DNA of 9,233 nt from Alphaproteobacteria bacterium (GCA_028293005.1 JAQGLH010000392.1:1-9233), one strand, 5' to 3'; counted from the first letter of the stretch, positions 1 through 6,494 are shown. Program-made: numbers and translations. The notes: generated from the letters alone by a model not told the origin.

Positions 1-1
1 T

Positions 2-694
2 GCGACGCGCCGCATCCTGGCGCTGGCGCGCGCGGCGCGGCGGCGGATCCATATCCTCCACGTCACCACCCCGGCCGAGCTCGCGCTGATCGCGCGCAAC
101 AAGGATATCGCAACCTGCGAGCTGACGCCGCAGCATCTGACGCTTGCCGCGGAGGATGCCTATCCCGCACTCGGCACCTATGCCCAGATGAACCCGCCGA
201 TCCGATCGGCCAAGCATCGCGACGGCTTGTGGCACTGGCTCAACCAGGGCGTGCCCGACGTGATCGGCTCGGACCATGCGCCGCACACCAAGGAAGAGAA
301 AGCCAAGCCTTATCCCGCGAGCCCGAGCGGCATGCCGGGGGTGCAGACTTTGCTGCCTTTGCTGCTCGATCACGTCGCCAATGGGCGCACGAGCCTGCAG
401 CGGATCGTCGACCTGACTTCGGCGGGCGCGCAGCGGATCTTCGGTATCGTCGGCAAGGGCAGGATCGCGGCCGGCTATGACGCCGATTTCACCATCGTCG
501 ACCTCAAGGCGCAATGGACGATCGAGGACGAGTGGCTGGCGTCGCGCTGCGGCTGGTCGCCGTTCACCGGCACGCGGCTGACCGGCAGGCCGATCGGAAC
601 GATCATCCGCGGCCGGCGCGTGATGTGGGAAGCGAGCCTCGCCGACCAGGCGCACGGGCAGCCGATGCGCTTCGAGAGCGTCGAATTCGGGTAG
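2..694 (+). CDS. pyrC: Dihydroorotase, class I type, 3' part (5' end outside window)
   Basis: Cytoplasmic zinc amidohydrolase that reversibly cyclises N-carbamoyl-L-aspartate to dihydroorotate, the third step of pyrimidine biosynthesis. The frame is open from base 2, giving 230 codons before TAG at 692-694. Visible family motifs, numbered from the first codon in the window: IHILHVTT with a zinc-ligand His at about 20, TPQHL with a second His at about 45, the substrate-binding NPPIR at 64-68, and GSDHAPH at 89-95, whose Asp is the catalytic base. The C-terminal GRIAAGYDADFTIVDL and WSPFTGTRLTGRPIGTII segments are typical of the amidohydrolase composite beta domain. The first ATG inside the window lies just before NPPIR and is internal, so it is not the start. 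About the first 200 residues of the usual 430-450 are missing to the left. Nothing indicates a broken gene. Other amidohydrolases such as hydantoinase or allantoinase are less likely given NPPIR plus GSDHAPH. Confidence 0.93.
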   Translation, partial: ATRRILALARAARRRIHILHVTTPAELALIARNKDIATCELTPQHLTLAAEDAYPALGTYAQMNPPIRSAKHRDGLWHWLNQGVPDVIGSDHAPHTKEEKAKPYPASPSGMPGVQTLLPLLLDHVANGRTSLQRIVDLTSAGAQRIFGIVGKGRIAAGYDADFTIVDLKAQWTIEDEWLASRCGWSPFTGTRLTGRPIGTIIRGRRVMWEASLADQAHGQPMRFESVEFG

Positions 695-766
695 GGCCTG
701 ACAATCCCCGATTTTCGTTGTCGCACCGGCAATCGCGGCTTGGGGGGGGGCAGGAAGGCTCCCGCG
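695..766. other. Convergent intergenic gap with a run of nine G
   Basis: This 71-72 base gap lies between the convergent ends of the dihydroorotase and ArsR genes. It contains a homopolymer of nine G at 742-750. I see no strong stem followed by a T run on either strand, so no intrinsic terminator is called. The G run is noncoding and would be prone to slippage or sequencing error without affecting either protein. Confidence 0.6.
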
Positions 767-1135
767 TCACTCCTCGACGAACGTCCTGAGCCTGGCCAGC
801 GTTCGGCCCCATTGCGCGGAGACCTCGTCGAGATAGGATTTGAGCTCCTCGACCCGTCGCTTTTCCAGCGCGAACAGGCATTGCCGCCCGTCGCGGCTCG
901 AGCGCACAATTCCGGCATTCTCGAGCACGCGCAGATGCTTGGTGATCGCCTGGCGGCTGACTTGCAATCCTTGGGCGAGCTGCGAGATCGACCAGCCGTC
1001 GCCACGGCTTAGCCTGGTGATCAGCGCCAACCGCGTCTCGTCGCCGAATGCAGCGAAGATGGGAGCAGCGACGCCGGGCGCGGCGAAGCTTGGCGGGTGG
1101 TGCTTGCCAGATGCGCCCGGATCAACGGCCGACAT
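767..1135 (-). CDS. ArsR-family winged-helix repressor (SRPBCC-associated type)
   Basis: A 122-residue helix-turn-helix regulator. The FAAFGDETRLALITRL segment at 27-42 is the family's first helix signature. SISQLAQGLQVSRQAITKHL at 49-68 holds the helix-turn-helix, with the recognition helix around 58-72, and the wing is about 77-90. The C-terminus, with SAQWGRTLARLRTFVEE, resembles ArsR proteins normally encoded next to a SRPBCC/AHSA1-domain gene. The metal-binding ELCVCDL motif of true arsenic sensors is absent, so an arsenic role is not supported. The usual SRPBCC partner is missing: downstream is only the convergent pyrC end. The ATG at 1135 has no clear Shine-Dalgarno and is overlapped by the upstream leader ORF, which suggests translational coupling. 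Palindromes at 1209-1228 and 1255-1274 are candidate self-operators. The ligand and other targets are unknown. Confidence 0.88.
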   Translation of the reverse strand: MSAVDPGASGKHHPPSFAAPGVAAPIFAAFGDETRLALITRLSRGDGWSISQLAQGLQVSRQAITKHLRVLENAGIVRSSRDGRQCLFALEKRRVEELKSYLDEVSAQWGRTLARLRTFVEE

Positions 1136-1208
1136 AATGGGCGATATTCTGCGTCTGCGCGTCCCAGCCGCCTTGGTTGCTGCGCAGCGCCTCGGTGCGG
1201 TCGGTCAT
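1122..1208 (-). CDS. 28-residue leader ORF overlapping the ArsR start
   Basis: This small ORF starts with ATG at 1208-1206 and ends with TGA at 1124-1122, overlapping the first codons of the ArsR gene by 14 bases in another frame. The peptide begins MTDRTEALRSNQGGWD and ends NIAHYVGR. The ATG is preceded on the minus strand by AGAAGG with a 6-base spacer, a good ribosome binding site, whereas the ArsR ATG lacks one. Codon use looks genuine, since 23 of 28 codons end in G or C. The Shine-Dalgarno lies inside the palindrome at 1209-1228, so a repressor bound there would cover the leader's initiation region in the DNA, and the transcript could fold over it. It may be a leader that feeds ribosomes to ArsR by termination-reinitiation, or a functional microprotein. 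I do not recognise the peptide; chance remains possible at this length. Confidence 0.5.
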   Translation of the reverse strand: MTDRTEALRSNQGGWDAQTQNIAHYVGR

Positions 1209-1228
1209 AGGCAACCTTCTGGTTGCCT
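1209..1228 (-). promoter_or_regulatory. Perfect 20-bp palindrome, candidate ArsR operator
   Basis: The plus strand reads AGGCAACC-TTCT-GGTTGCCT, a perfect 8-bp inverted repeat with a 4-base centre. It abuts the leader ORF start codon at 1208 and contains its Shine-Dalgarno (AGAAGG on the minus strand). The GCAACC...GGTTGC half-site arrangement suits a dimeric winged-helix repressor, and the position between promoter and start suits autorepression. In RNA it could also form a hairpin masking the ribosome binding site. Assignment to this ArsR is inference from position. Confidence 0.6.
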
Positions 1229-1254
1229 CCGTTTTTGCAGGAATTCTCCCGCAG

Positions 1255-1274
1255 ATGCAACCATAGCATTGCAT
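1255..1274 (-). promoter_or_regulatory. Second, imperfect copy of the ArsR operator-like palindrome
   Basis: The plus strand reads ATGCAACC-ATAG-CATTGCAT. It has the same 8-4-8 geometry and the same GCAACC half-site as the palindrome at 1209-1228. The outer six bases (ATGCAA/TTGCAT) pair perfectly and the inner two do not. The centres of the two sites are 46 bp apart, roughly four and a half helical turns. It lies in the 84-base gap between the EipA-like gene end and the leader ORF, where the ArsR promoter must be. On the minus strand it includes a TTGCAT that could be a -35 element, but no convincing -10 follows. Confidence 0.45.
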
Positions 1275-1292
1275 ATCCGATGCCCCGAAACC

Positions 1293-2030
1293 CTAGAAGG
1301 GAAGCCAGCGGCTCTTTTCGGAGAAGGCCATGTAGCCGGCATTGATGCCCAGCCTCGCGCCGACGCCGAGGCGGATCGGGATCAGCACGACCTGGCCGCG
1401 GCGCAGATAGCTGGCGGCAAAGCCGCCGATGAAATAGGCATGGCCTTCGGCGGAGGGATAGCGGCGGAACAGCTCCTGGCTGTCGTGGAGATTGTAGACC
1501 AGCACGAACACCTTGTTGGCATCGCCCCCGACGTCGAAGCCGACCGAAGGGCCGGTCCAATAGACGGCACGGTCGCCTTCGATCTTGTGGCGCATTGTCC
1601 CGGACCCGTAACGAACGCCGAACACGATCGCGCCGCTCGCCTCCCGGCCGGCGATATAGGCGGTCGGCTCTCCCTGGTCGGCAAGGACCTTCTCGAGCAT
1701 CTCGCCGAGGCCCTTGGCCCCCTTGCCGAAGACATTCTCGGCGGCACCGATTACGTCGCGCTTGGGGATCGTGTCGGACGGTGGCGCAAGCGCTGCCCCG
1801 GCCTGTGCGCTCGCTGCGGGGGAAGTCGGCGCGGTCGGAACGGATGCAGCGGGATCCTGGCTGCCGGCATCGACCGCCTCATAGTCAACGGCCGCCGGCG
1901 CCTCATAGGGCGCGCTGGGGCCGGCGCTGGGCGGGCTGTTGGGATCGACCGGTGTGATCTGTGCAGAGGCTGGATTGGCCCCCGCCAGGCACGCGGCCGC
2001 GAAAAGCTTTAGAACGCCGGACCTTGTCAT
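1293..2030 (-). CDS. Periplasmic DUF1134 protein, EipA-like
   Basis: A 245-residue exported protein. Residues 1-23 form a Sec signal peptide (basic start, LKLFAAACLAGANP core, cleavage after ASA). A Pro/Ala-rich linker to about residue 88 follows, then a DUF1134 domain at about 90-245. Characteristic segments are GKGAKGLGEMLEKVLADQG (103-120), WTGPSVGFDVGGDANKVFVLVYNL (158-181) and the glycine-rich end RLGVGARLGINAGYMAF (220-236). In Brucella the family member EipA is a periplasmic envelope-integrity protein needed for stress resistance; a similar role here is inference. The start is set at 2030 because it begins the signal peptide and follows GGGAGTGGGGGT. An in-frame ATG at 2243 would add 71 residues ahead of the signal peptide and is rejected. 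The neighbouring DUF1328 gene is 310 bases away, so independent transcription is likely. Confidence 0.87.
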   Translation of the reverse strand: MTRSGVLKLFAAACLAGANPASAQITPVDPNSPPSAGPSAPYEAPAAVDYEAVDAGSQDPAASVPTAPTSPAASAQAGAALAPPSDTIPKRDVIGAAENVFGKGAKGLGEMLEKVLADQGEPTAYIAGREASGAIVFGVRYGSGTMRHKIEGDRAVYWTGPSVGFDVGGDANKVFVLVYNLHDSQELFRRYPSAEGHAYFIGGFAASYLRRGQVVLIPIRLGVGARLGINAGYMAFSEKSRWLPF

Positions 2031-2340
2031 TGCGAACACCCCCACTCCCTCGTCCAAGACTAAGTGTCTGCGGCTGAAGCGGCAATGAACGCGCGACGAG
2101 GCGAGTCGCCAGCACGGCGGAATGCGGCGATCGGCTCGGCACGGGCCATCCCAAGGGCGCCAAGCTTGTGCCGGGCGTCGCGATGAAGGGGGCTGGCCGT
2201 TCGCTTCCACGCGCGCGGGTGCGAGCCGGCTGGCCCGGCCCATGCCAGATTCGTTCCCCGTCCGGGCGAACGGTTCCGCGTCTCGTCTGCCTTGTCGTGC
2301 TTTCCGAACGTCAGACGGATCCGCCTCGCCGGACAGCAGT
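2031..2340. other. 310-base intergenic region with no supported gene
   Basis: GC-rich sequence between the start of the EipA-like gene and the end of the DUF1328 gene. Frames on both strands are open, but this follows from high GC: the translations are Arg/Ala/Pro-rich, lack family features and begin without a ribosome binding site. It should contain the EipA-like gene's promoter near its left edge, but I see no confident -35/-10 pair. A short stem (CCGT...ACGG around 2260-2275) is too weak to call a terminator. Confidence 0.5.
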
Positions 2341-2514
2341 CTAGGTCACCTTTTTGTAGATCGTCATGCCGAGAACGAACATCACGACCGCGATGATCAC
2401 GGCGAGCCAGAACAGCAATTTGGCGATGCCCATTGCCGCGCCCGCAAGGCCGCCGAAGCCCAACACGCCCAGGATCAAGGCAGCAACTGCGAAGATGATC
2501 GCCCATTTCAACAT
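2341..2514 (-). CDS. DUF1328 small membrane protein (YtjA family)
   Basis: A 57-residue hydrophobic protein starting MLKWAIIFAVAALILGVLGF, the hallmark of DUF1328. It has two predicted transmembrane helices, about 3-24 and 30-51, joined by a short Gly/Ala segment (GGLAGAAMG), and ends IYKKVT. The family normally has 50-60 residues, so the protein is complete. The ATG at 2514 is chosen because the family begins there and GGGAGA lies about 7 bases upstream on the minus strand; an upstream ATG at 2568 would add 18 polar residues. The molecular function of the family is unknown; members are often associated with stress responses. It lies 66 bases downstream of the AI-2E-type permease on the same strand, so co-transcription is possible. 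Confidence 0.92.
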   Translation of the reverse strand: MLKWAIIFAVAALILGVLGFGGLAGAAMGIAKLLFWLAVIIAVVMFVLGMTIYKKVT

Positions 2515-2580
2515 CGATTGTCTCCCGGCGAGCGATGGCGTTCGCCTGTCATGGTCCGAACGTGGCACTTGGTCATAGGT

Positions 2581-3702
2581 TCATCCCGGCATTCGGCCAG
2601 CCTCGCCTTCGCCGTTGCGCTGGCCGGGCGGCAATGCGGTCTCGGTCCATTCGCGCCAGACGAACAACAACATGGCGATCACGGCGGGGCCGATGAAAAG
2701 GCCGACCAGTCCGAAGGTCTGGAGGCCGCCGAAGGTCGCAATGAACGTCCACAGAAAGGGAAGCTCCACCGACTGGCCGACCAGATAGGGTTGGACGAAA
2801 TTGTCTCCGACCAGCATCACCACGGCCCCGAAAGAGAACAAGGCCAGCGCCACGAGCGCGTGCCCTTGGGCGAGCAGCACCAGCGAAGCCACTCCGAAAG
2901 CAGCCCAGGCTCCGAACGGCAGCATTGCGAAGGCGATCGTCGCCAAGGTGAACAGCACCGCGCGAGGCACTCCCGCGACGGCGTAGCCGATGCCGATGAG
3001 CGTGCCCTCGCCGATCGCCACGAACACGGTTCCGTTGACCGCGCCGCGAACGGCATCGGCGAGGCGCGTGACGAAGGTTTCTCCGAAAGGCCCGTAAAAA
3101 TGGCGCGCCGTCCGATAGGCGTGGTCGGCGAGTTGGCTTGCGTCGCGAAGGATAAAAAACAACGCCAGCAACGTCACGAAGAGGAACATCGCGCCCGAGG
3201 CAAGCTGGGCGGCGAGGGCGCCGGTCCAGCGCGCCAAGGCGCCCGCATCCATTTGTCCGAGCAGCGACGCGGCACCTTGCGGATTGCTCAGATGCGCCTG
3301 CCACCATCCTGTCGCCCGATTCCCGACCAGCGGCAGTTGCGCGATCCAGGCAGGTGGCTGCACGCCGGATTGTTGTGCCCGCGTCACCCAGTCGATCGCC
3401 GCCTGGCTGTCATGCATTGCCTCGAAGGCGATGATCACGAGCGGCAGCATCACCAGCAGGCCGGTGGCGAGCGTGAAGCCAAGCGGCGCTACGATCCGCA
3501 GCCGTGCTTCATAGGCTCGACGGCACAGTCGCTGGTACAGCGGCCACAAGGCCACCGCCAATGTCGCCGCCCAGGCGATCTCCAGCAGGAACGCCCGTCC
3601 GATCCAGAGGCTCAGCACGATCAGGAAGAGAATGAGGATTCGCATCGGCGCGAATTTCGGGCCGTCGCCGTGGCTGCGGGCGGCTTCGGGTTCCTTCTCC
3701 AT
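2581..3702 (-). CDS. AI-2E-family (PerM/UPF0118) transporter
   Basis: A 373-residue inner-membrane permease, the normal length for Pfam AI-2E_transport. Hydrophobic segments fall near residues 20-36, 37-55, 70-94, 163-186, 222-244, 246-268, 270-295 and 318-350, with a soluble region (about 97-160) after the third helix, as in the family. Signature stretches are LFFILRDASQLADH (181-194), DNFVQPYLVG (300-309) and FGLVGLFIGPAVIAML (330-345). Despite the name, few members export autoinducer-2; others are Na+/H+ antiporters or unassigned, so no substrate is claimed. The ATG at 3702 follows GAGGGA with a suitable spacer. The N-terminus (residues 1-19) is polar and cytoplasmic. It is the first gene of a possible two-gene unit with DUF1328 and diverges from the GGDEF-EAL gene. 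Confidence 0.92.
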   Translation of the reverse strand: MEKEPEAARSHGDGPKFAPMRILILFLIVLSLWIGRAFLLEIAWAATLAVALWPLYQRLCRRAYEARLRIVAPLGFTLATGLLVMLPLVIIAFEAMHDSQAAIDWVTRAQQSGVQPPAWIAQLPLVGNRATGWWQAHLSNPQGAASLLGQMDAGALARWTGALAAQLASGAMFLFVTLLALFFILRDASQLADHAYRTARHFYGPFGETFVTRLADAVRGAVNGTVFVAIGEGTLIGIGYAVAGVPRAVLFTLATIAFAMLPFGAWAAFGVASLVLLAQGHALVALALFSFGAVVMLVGDNFVQPYLVGQSVELPFLWTFIATFGGLQTFGLVGLFIGPAVIAMLLFVWREWTETALPPGQRNGEGEAGRMPG

Positions 3703-4060
3703 ACGACTTTTCCCTCGAAGACGGGCAGGGCGCGGAGCAAGTTGCGAAGCGCATATTTCGCCTGCTGCGCACCGCAGCGCAAGCGATTGCTCATTCAGCG
3801 CTCAGAACCGAGGCGCGAGGCGGGCACGCTGACGATCCGACCGCGAAGGGGCGGGGATCGCTCCGATGATCAATCCTTCGCCAAGCGCAGCCCAGCCGAT
3901 CGACCCGGGTTCGGCCGCCCTGGCCGGGTCACCGTCCGCGACCCGCTGCCAAGCAGCCGCACGGCAATTGCCGGGTGAGAAATAAACGCTTTGGCAAGTA
4001 GTTACACCCTAGGCGGTATTTCTACCGGCGGCGCTTTGCTCGCCATTCGGAAGGGGCGGG
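3703..4060. other. 358-base divergent intergenic region
   Basis: Separates the divergently transcribed AI-2E permease and GGDEF-EAL genes, so it should hold both promoters. I see no coding signal. Structures noted are an inverted repeat GACCCGG (3902-3908) / CCGGGTC (3924-3930) with a 15-base loop, a perfect 12-bp palindrome at 3962-3973, and a TTGGCA at 3991-3996 that might be a -35 element, with TATTTC at 4017-4022 at a poor 20-base spacing. None is strong enough to be called a promoter. Confidence 0.5.
3962..3973. promoter_or_regulatory. Perfect 12-bp palindrome upstream of the GGDEF-EAL gene
   Basis: CGGCAATTGCCG lies 88 bases before the ATG of the c-di-GMP gene, just upstream of a possible -35 (TTGGCA, 3991-3996). 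A perfect 12-mer palindrome in a divergent promoter region could be a regulator site. No regulator can be named and chance is possible in GC-rich DNA. Confidence 0.3.
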
Positions 4061-6205
4061 ATGCTTCACGTGCCGGTCAAACTGTCGATGGTAAACGCGC
4101 TTGCATTTGCCGAAGGCGGCGCCACCGATCCTACCGCGCGCGAGGCGCTCGAAGCGGCCGGGATCGGGAGATGGCGCGTCGACATGTCGTCCGGGCGGGG
4201 GACGTGGGATCCGCTGACCAGCCAGCTTCTCGGCGGGCCCGCACTCGAGCGCGAGGAACCTGCGCTGGCGCCGGTGCATCCGGACGACCGGATGCTGGTG
4301 CAAGCGAATCTCGAGAGCAGCTTCAAGACCGGAGCGGCGCACGACATCGAATTCCGCATCATCCGGCCGGACGGGGCGATCCGCTGGGTGCGTGCCATCG
4401 CGCGCGCGCCGGCGCTGGGATGGGAACATCCGCGCTGTGTGAACGGCGTTATCTACGACATCACCGAAGGCAAGGAGCTTCGTCTCGCGCAGCAGGAGAG
4501 CGAGCGCACGCTACGCACGCTGATCAACAATCTACCCGGCGTCGCCTATCGCTGCGCATCCACCGATCCCTGGAACATGCTCTTCGTCAGTCACGGGGTG
4601 GAGCTTCTCACCGGCTATTCGGCGGCCGACCTGATCGAAGGCAAAATGACCTGGCCGCAATTCGCGCATCCCGACGATTTCGCGATGGTCGAGGCCGAAG
4701 TCGGCAAAGCAGTCGCCGCGGGAGAGCAGTTCGACCTTCAGTATCGCTTCATTCATCGCGACGGCAGCATTCGGTGGATCCAGGAAAAAGGGATCGAGGT
4801 CCTCGATCCCGACGGCAAGCCTCTCTTCCTAGAAGGCTTCATCTGGGACATCAGCGAGCAGCGCGCGGTGGTCGAGCAGCTGCGCTGGACGGCGAGCCAC
4901 GATTCGCTGACCACGCTCCCCAATCGCAGCCTCTTCCAGGAGCGTCTCGACATGGAGATCCAGCGCTGCAACGCCTCGGGCGAACGGCTCGCCGTGCTGC
5001 TGCTCGACGTTGACGATTTCAAGCAGATCAACGACACGATGGGTCACGACGCCGGTGATGCATTGCTTCGCGAGTTCGGGGATCGGATCAAGGACGCCGC
5101 CGGCGAAGGGGGCTTCGTCGCGCGGCTGAGCGGTGACGAGTTCGCGATGATCGTGAGGGGCTCCGGCCTGGCCGGGATCAACGCTGCCGCGAAGCGGGTC
5201 CTGGATCAGCTCGAGCGTCCGTTCGCTTATGGCAGGTCGCTTCTCGACTGCCACGCCAGCATCGGCGCGGCGCTCTATCCGACGCACGGCGACAATCGCG
5301 GCGACCTGATGAAGCACGCGGATATGGCGCTTTATGCGGCCAAGGCCGAAGGCGGCGGAAAGTTGCGGCTGTTCGAACCTGAACTTCGCGCGGAAATGCA
5401 GCAGCGTGCTTCGGGCCTCAGCCTTGCGCGGCGCGCGCTCCGCGAGGATTGGATCGTTCCTCATTATCAGCCCAAGGTCGATCTTGCGACCGGCCGGATC
5501 GATGGCTTCGAGGCGTTGCTGCGCTGGTCGCACCCGCGGCGCGGCATGCAGAACCCCGATACGATCGCGCCGGCGTTCGATGATTTTCAGCTTGGAACCG
5601 CGATCAGCGCCTGCATGACCGGCAAGATCTTCCGCGACGCCGCCGCGTGGCTCGAGCAAAATATTCCGTTCGGCCATGTCGCGCTCAACGTCTCCGCTGC
5701 CGATTTCCGGACCGGCGATTTCGCGGAGATGCTGCTCGCACGGGTGCGCGAGTTCGGCCTGCGCCCGGAGCACGTCCAGGTCGAAGTGACCGAAACCGTC
5801 TTCCTGGGGCGCGGCGCGAGCTACGTCGAGAGCGCATTGAAGACGCTGAGCCGCGAGGGCATTCTGATCGCGCTGGACGATTTCGGCACCGGTTACGCCT
5901 CGCTTTCCCATCTCAAGCAATTCCCAGTCAACATCCTAAAGATCGAACAATCGTTCGTGCGCGATGTCGATAGCAACCCGGACCATGCGGCAATCGTCAA
6001 CGCGGTCATCAATCTCGGTCGCAACCTCGGGATCAGGACGGTGGCCGAGGGGATCGAGACCGAGGTCGAGGCGGAACGGCTGCGCGAATGGGGCTGCGAT
6101 TATGGCCAGGGCTATCTGTTCGGGCGCGCCGTCCTCGCGGAGCAGGCGTCGGTGCTCTGCATGCCGGCGGCTTGTCCGGGAACCCCGCTGCGCGCCATCG
6201 GCTGA
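4061..6205 (+). CDS. PAS-PAS-GGDEF-EAL cyclic-di-GMP signalling protein
   Basis: A 714-residue cytoplasmic protein without transmembrane segments. Two PAS_3-type sensor domains occupy about 30-137 and 150-267, each ending in the PAC-like pattern (FRIIRPDGAIRWV...VIYDITE; YRFIHRDGSIRWI...FIWDISE). A GGDEF domain follows at about 275-438 (DSLTTLPNR, LLLDVDDFKQINDTMGHDAGD, RLSGDEF), then an EAL domain at about 455-700. The signature loop is SGDEF (357-361) rather than GGDEF, a tolerated variant in active cyclases, and no RxxD inhibitory site precedes it. EAL catalytic residues are all present: E484, N543, E578, D606-D607, K627, E663 and Q683. The usual KID is KIE (E629). Phosphodiesterase activity is thus likely, with the cyclase possible or GTP-regulated. 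Start ATG 4061 follows AAGGGG. The PAS ligand and output are unknown; no cofactor can be inferred from sequence. Confidence 0.93.
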   Translation: MLHVPVKLSMVNALAFAEGGATDPTAREALEAAGIGRWRVDMSSGRGTWDPLTSQLLGGPALEREEPALAPVHPDDRMLVQANLESSFKTGAAHDIEFRIIRPDGAIRWVRAIARAPALGWEHPRCVNGVIYDITEGKELRLAQQESERTLRTLINNLPGVAYRCASTDPWNMLFVSHGVELLTGYSAADLIEGKMTWPQFAHPDDFAMVEAEVGKAVAAGEQFDLQYRFIHRDGSIRWIQEKGIEVLDPDGKPLFLEGFIWDISEQRAVVEQLRWTASHDSLTTLPNRSLFQERLDMEIQRCNASGERLAVLLLDVDDFKQINDTMGHDAGDALLREFGDRIKDAAGEGGFVARLSGDEFAMIVRGSGLAGINAAAKRVLDQLERPFAYGRSLLDCHASIGAALYPTHGDNRGDLMKHADMALYAAKAEGGGKLRLFEPELRAEMQQRASGLSLARRALREDWIVPHYQPKVDLATGRIDGFEALLRWSHPRRGMQNPDTIAPAFDDFQLGTAISACMTGKIFRDAAAWLEQNIPFGHVALNVSAADFRTGDFAEMLLARVREFGLRPEHVQVEVTETVFLGRGASYVESALKTLSREGILIALDDFGTGYASLSHLKQFPVNILKIEQSFVRDVDSNPDHAAIVNAVINLGRNLGIRTVAEGIETEVEAERLREWGCDYGQGYLFGRAVLAEQASVLCMPAACPGTPLRAIG

Positions 6206-6299
6206 GGCCTGTCAGGGCGATCGGGGGCACCGCAATGTGGATGATCGAACGCCACGGTGCTAAGCAACGAGGACCGCTTCCGGCGGTACGGAGGAGTCG

Positions 6300-6431
6300 G
6301 TGAACGTCCGCCACGATATAGCTTACCTGCTTCTTGCCGTCGTGATCATGGCCTTGGGCACGGTCGTTTTCACCTGGCGGCGGCGGCTTCGAAGGGAGCG
6401 CCGCGAAGCGCGCAGGCGGATCAAGCTTTAG
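6300..6431 (+). CDS. 43-residue single-span membrane protein, GTG start
   Basis: A small ORF beginning GTG at 6300-6302 and ending TAG at 6429-6431. A strong Shine-Dalgarno, GGAGGAG, sits about 5 bases before the GTG. The peptide has a short polar N-terminus (MNVRHD), one hydrophobic helix at about 7-26 (IAYLLLAVVIMALGTVVFTW) and a very basic tail of about 17 residues with ten Arg and one Lys. By the positive-inside rule the tail is cytoplasmic (N-out, C-in). It lies 94 bases after the GGDEF-EAL gene and 152 bases before the cupin, on the same strand. The layout resembles small subunits such as CcmD, but no ccm genes are near and its motif is absent, so no family is assigned. The GTG start and short length make it easy to miss in annotation. 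Confidence 0.6.
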   Translation: MNVRHDIAYLLLAVVIMALGTVVFTWRRRLRRERREARRRIKL

Positions 6432-6457
6432 CCACGCGCCCAAAACCGGCGTCGCTT

Positions 6458-6494
6458 GCCAGCGAGCTGGCGGAATGCGCCTGAAACGGCATTC
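6458..6494. repeat. Two adjacent inverted repeats between small membrane gene and cupin
   Basis: GCCAGC-GA-GCTGGC (6458-6471) has a 2-base centre, and GAATGC (6473-6478) / GCATTC (6489-6494) has a 10-base loop and is followed by TTT. The first, with a tight centre, looks more like a protein-binding palindrome. The second could be a weak terminator of the upstream genes. Neither has a long T run, so termination is uncertain. Confidence 0.35.

Noticed and set aside
840..2012. 390-residue plus-strand frame opposite the ArsR and EipA-like genes
   Set aside because: Antisense to recognised genes; no ribosome binding site or family similarity.
2031..2243. Upstream extension of the EipA-like protein to an ATG at 2243
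   Set aside because: It would put 71 Arg/Pro-rich residues before a clear signal peptide; the ATG at 2030 has a suitable ribosome binding site.
2060..2506. 148-residue minus-strand frame spanning the DUF1328 gene and the gap to the EipA-like gene
   Set aside because: It overlaps DUF1328 in another frame and its gap portion has no family features.
2122..3978. 618-residue plus-strand frame opposite the permease and DUF1328 genes
   Set aside because: Arg/His/Gln-rich translation without domains; it is antisense to two well-recognised genes and results from high GC.
4829..5920. 363-residue minus-strand frame inside the GGDEF-EAL gene
   Set aside because: Antisense of a gene with complete catalytic motifs; no recognisable domain.
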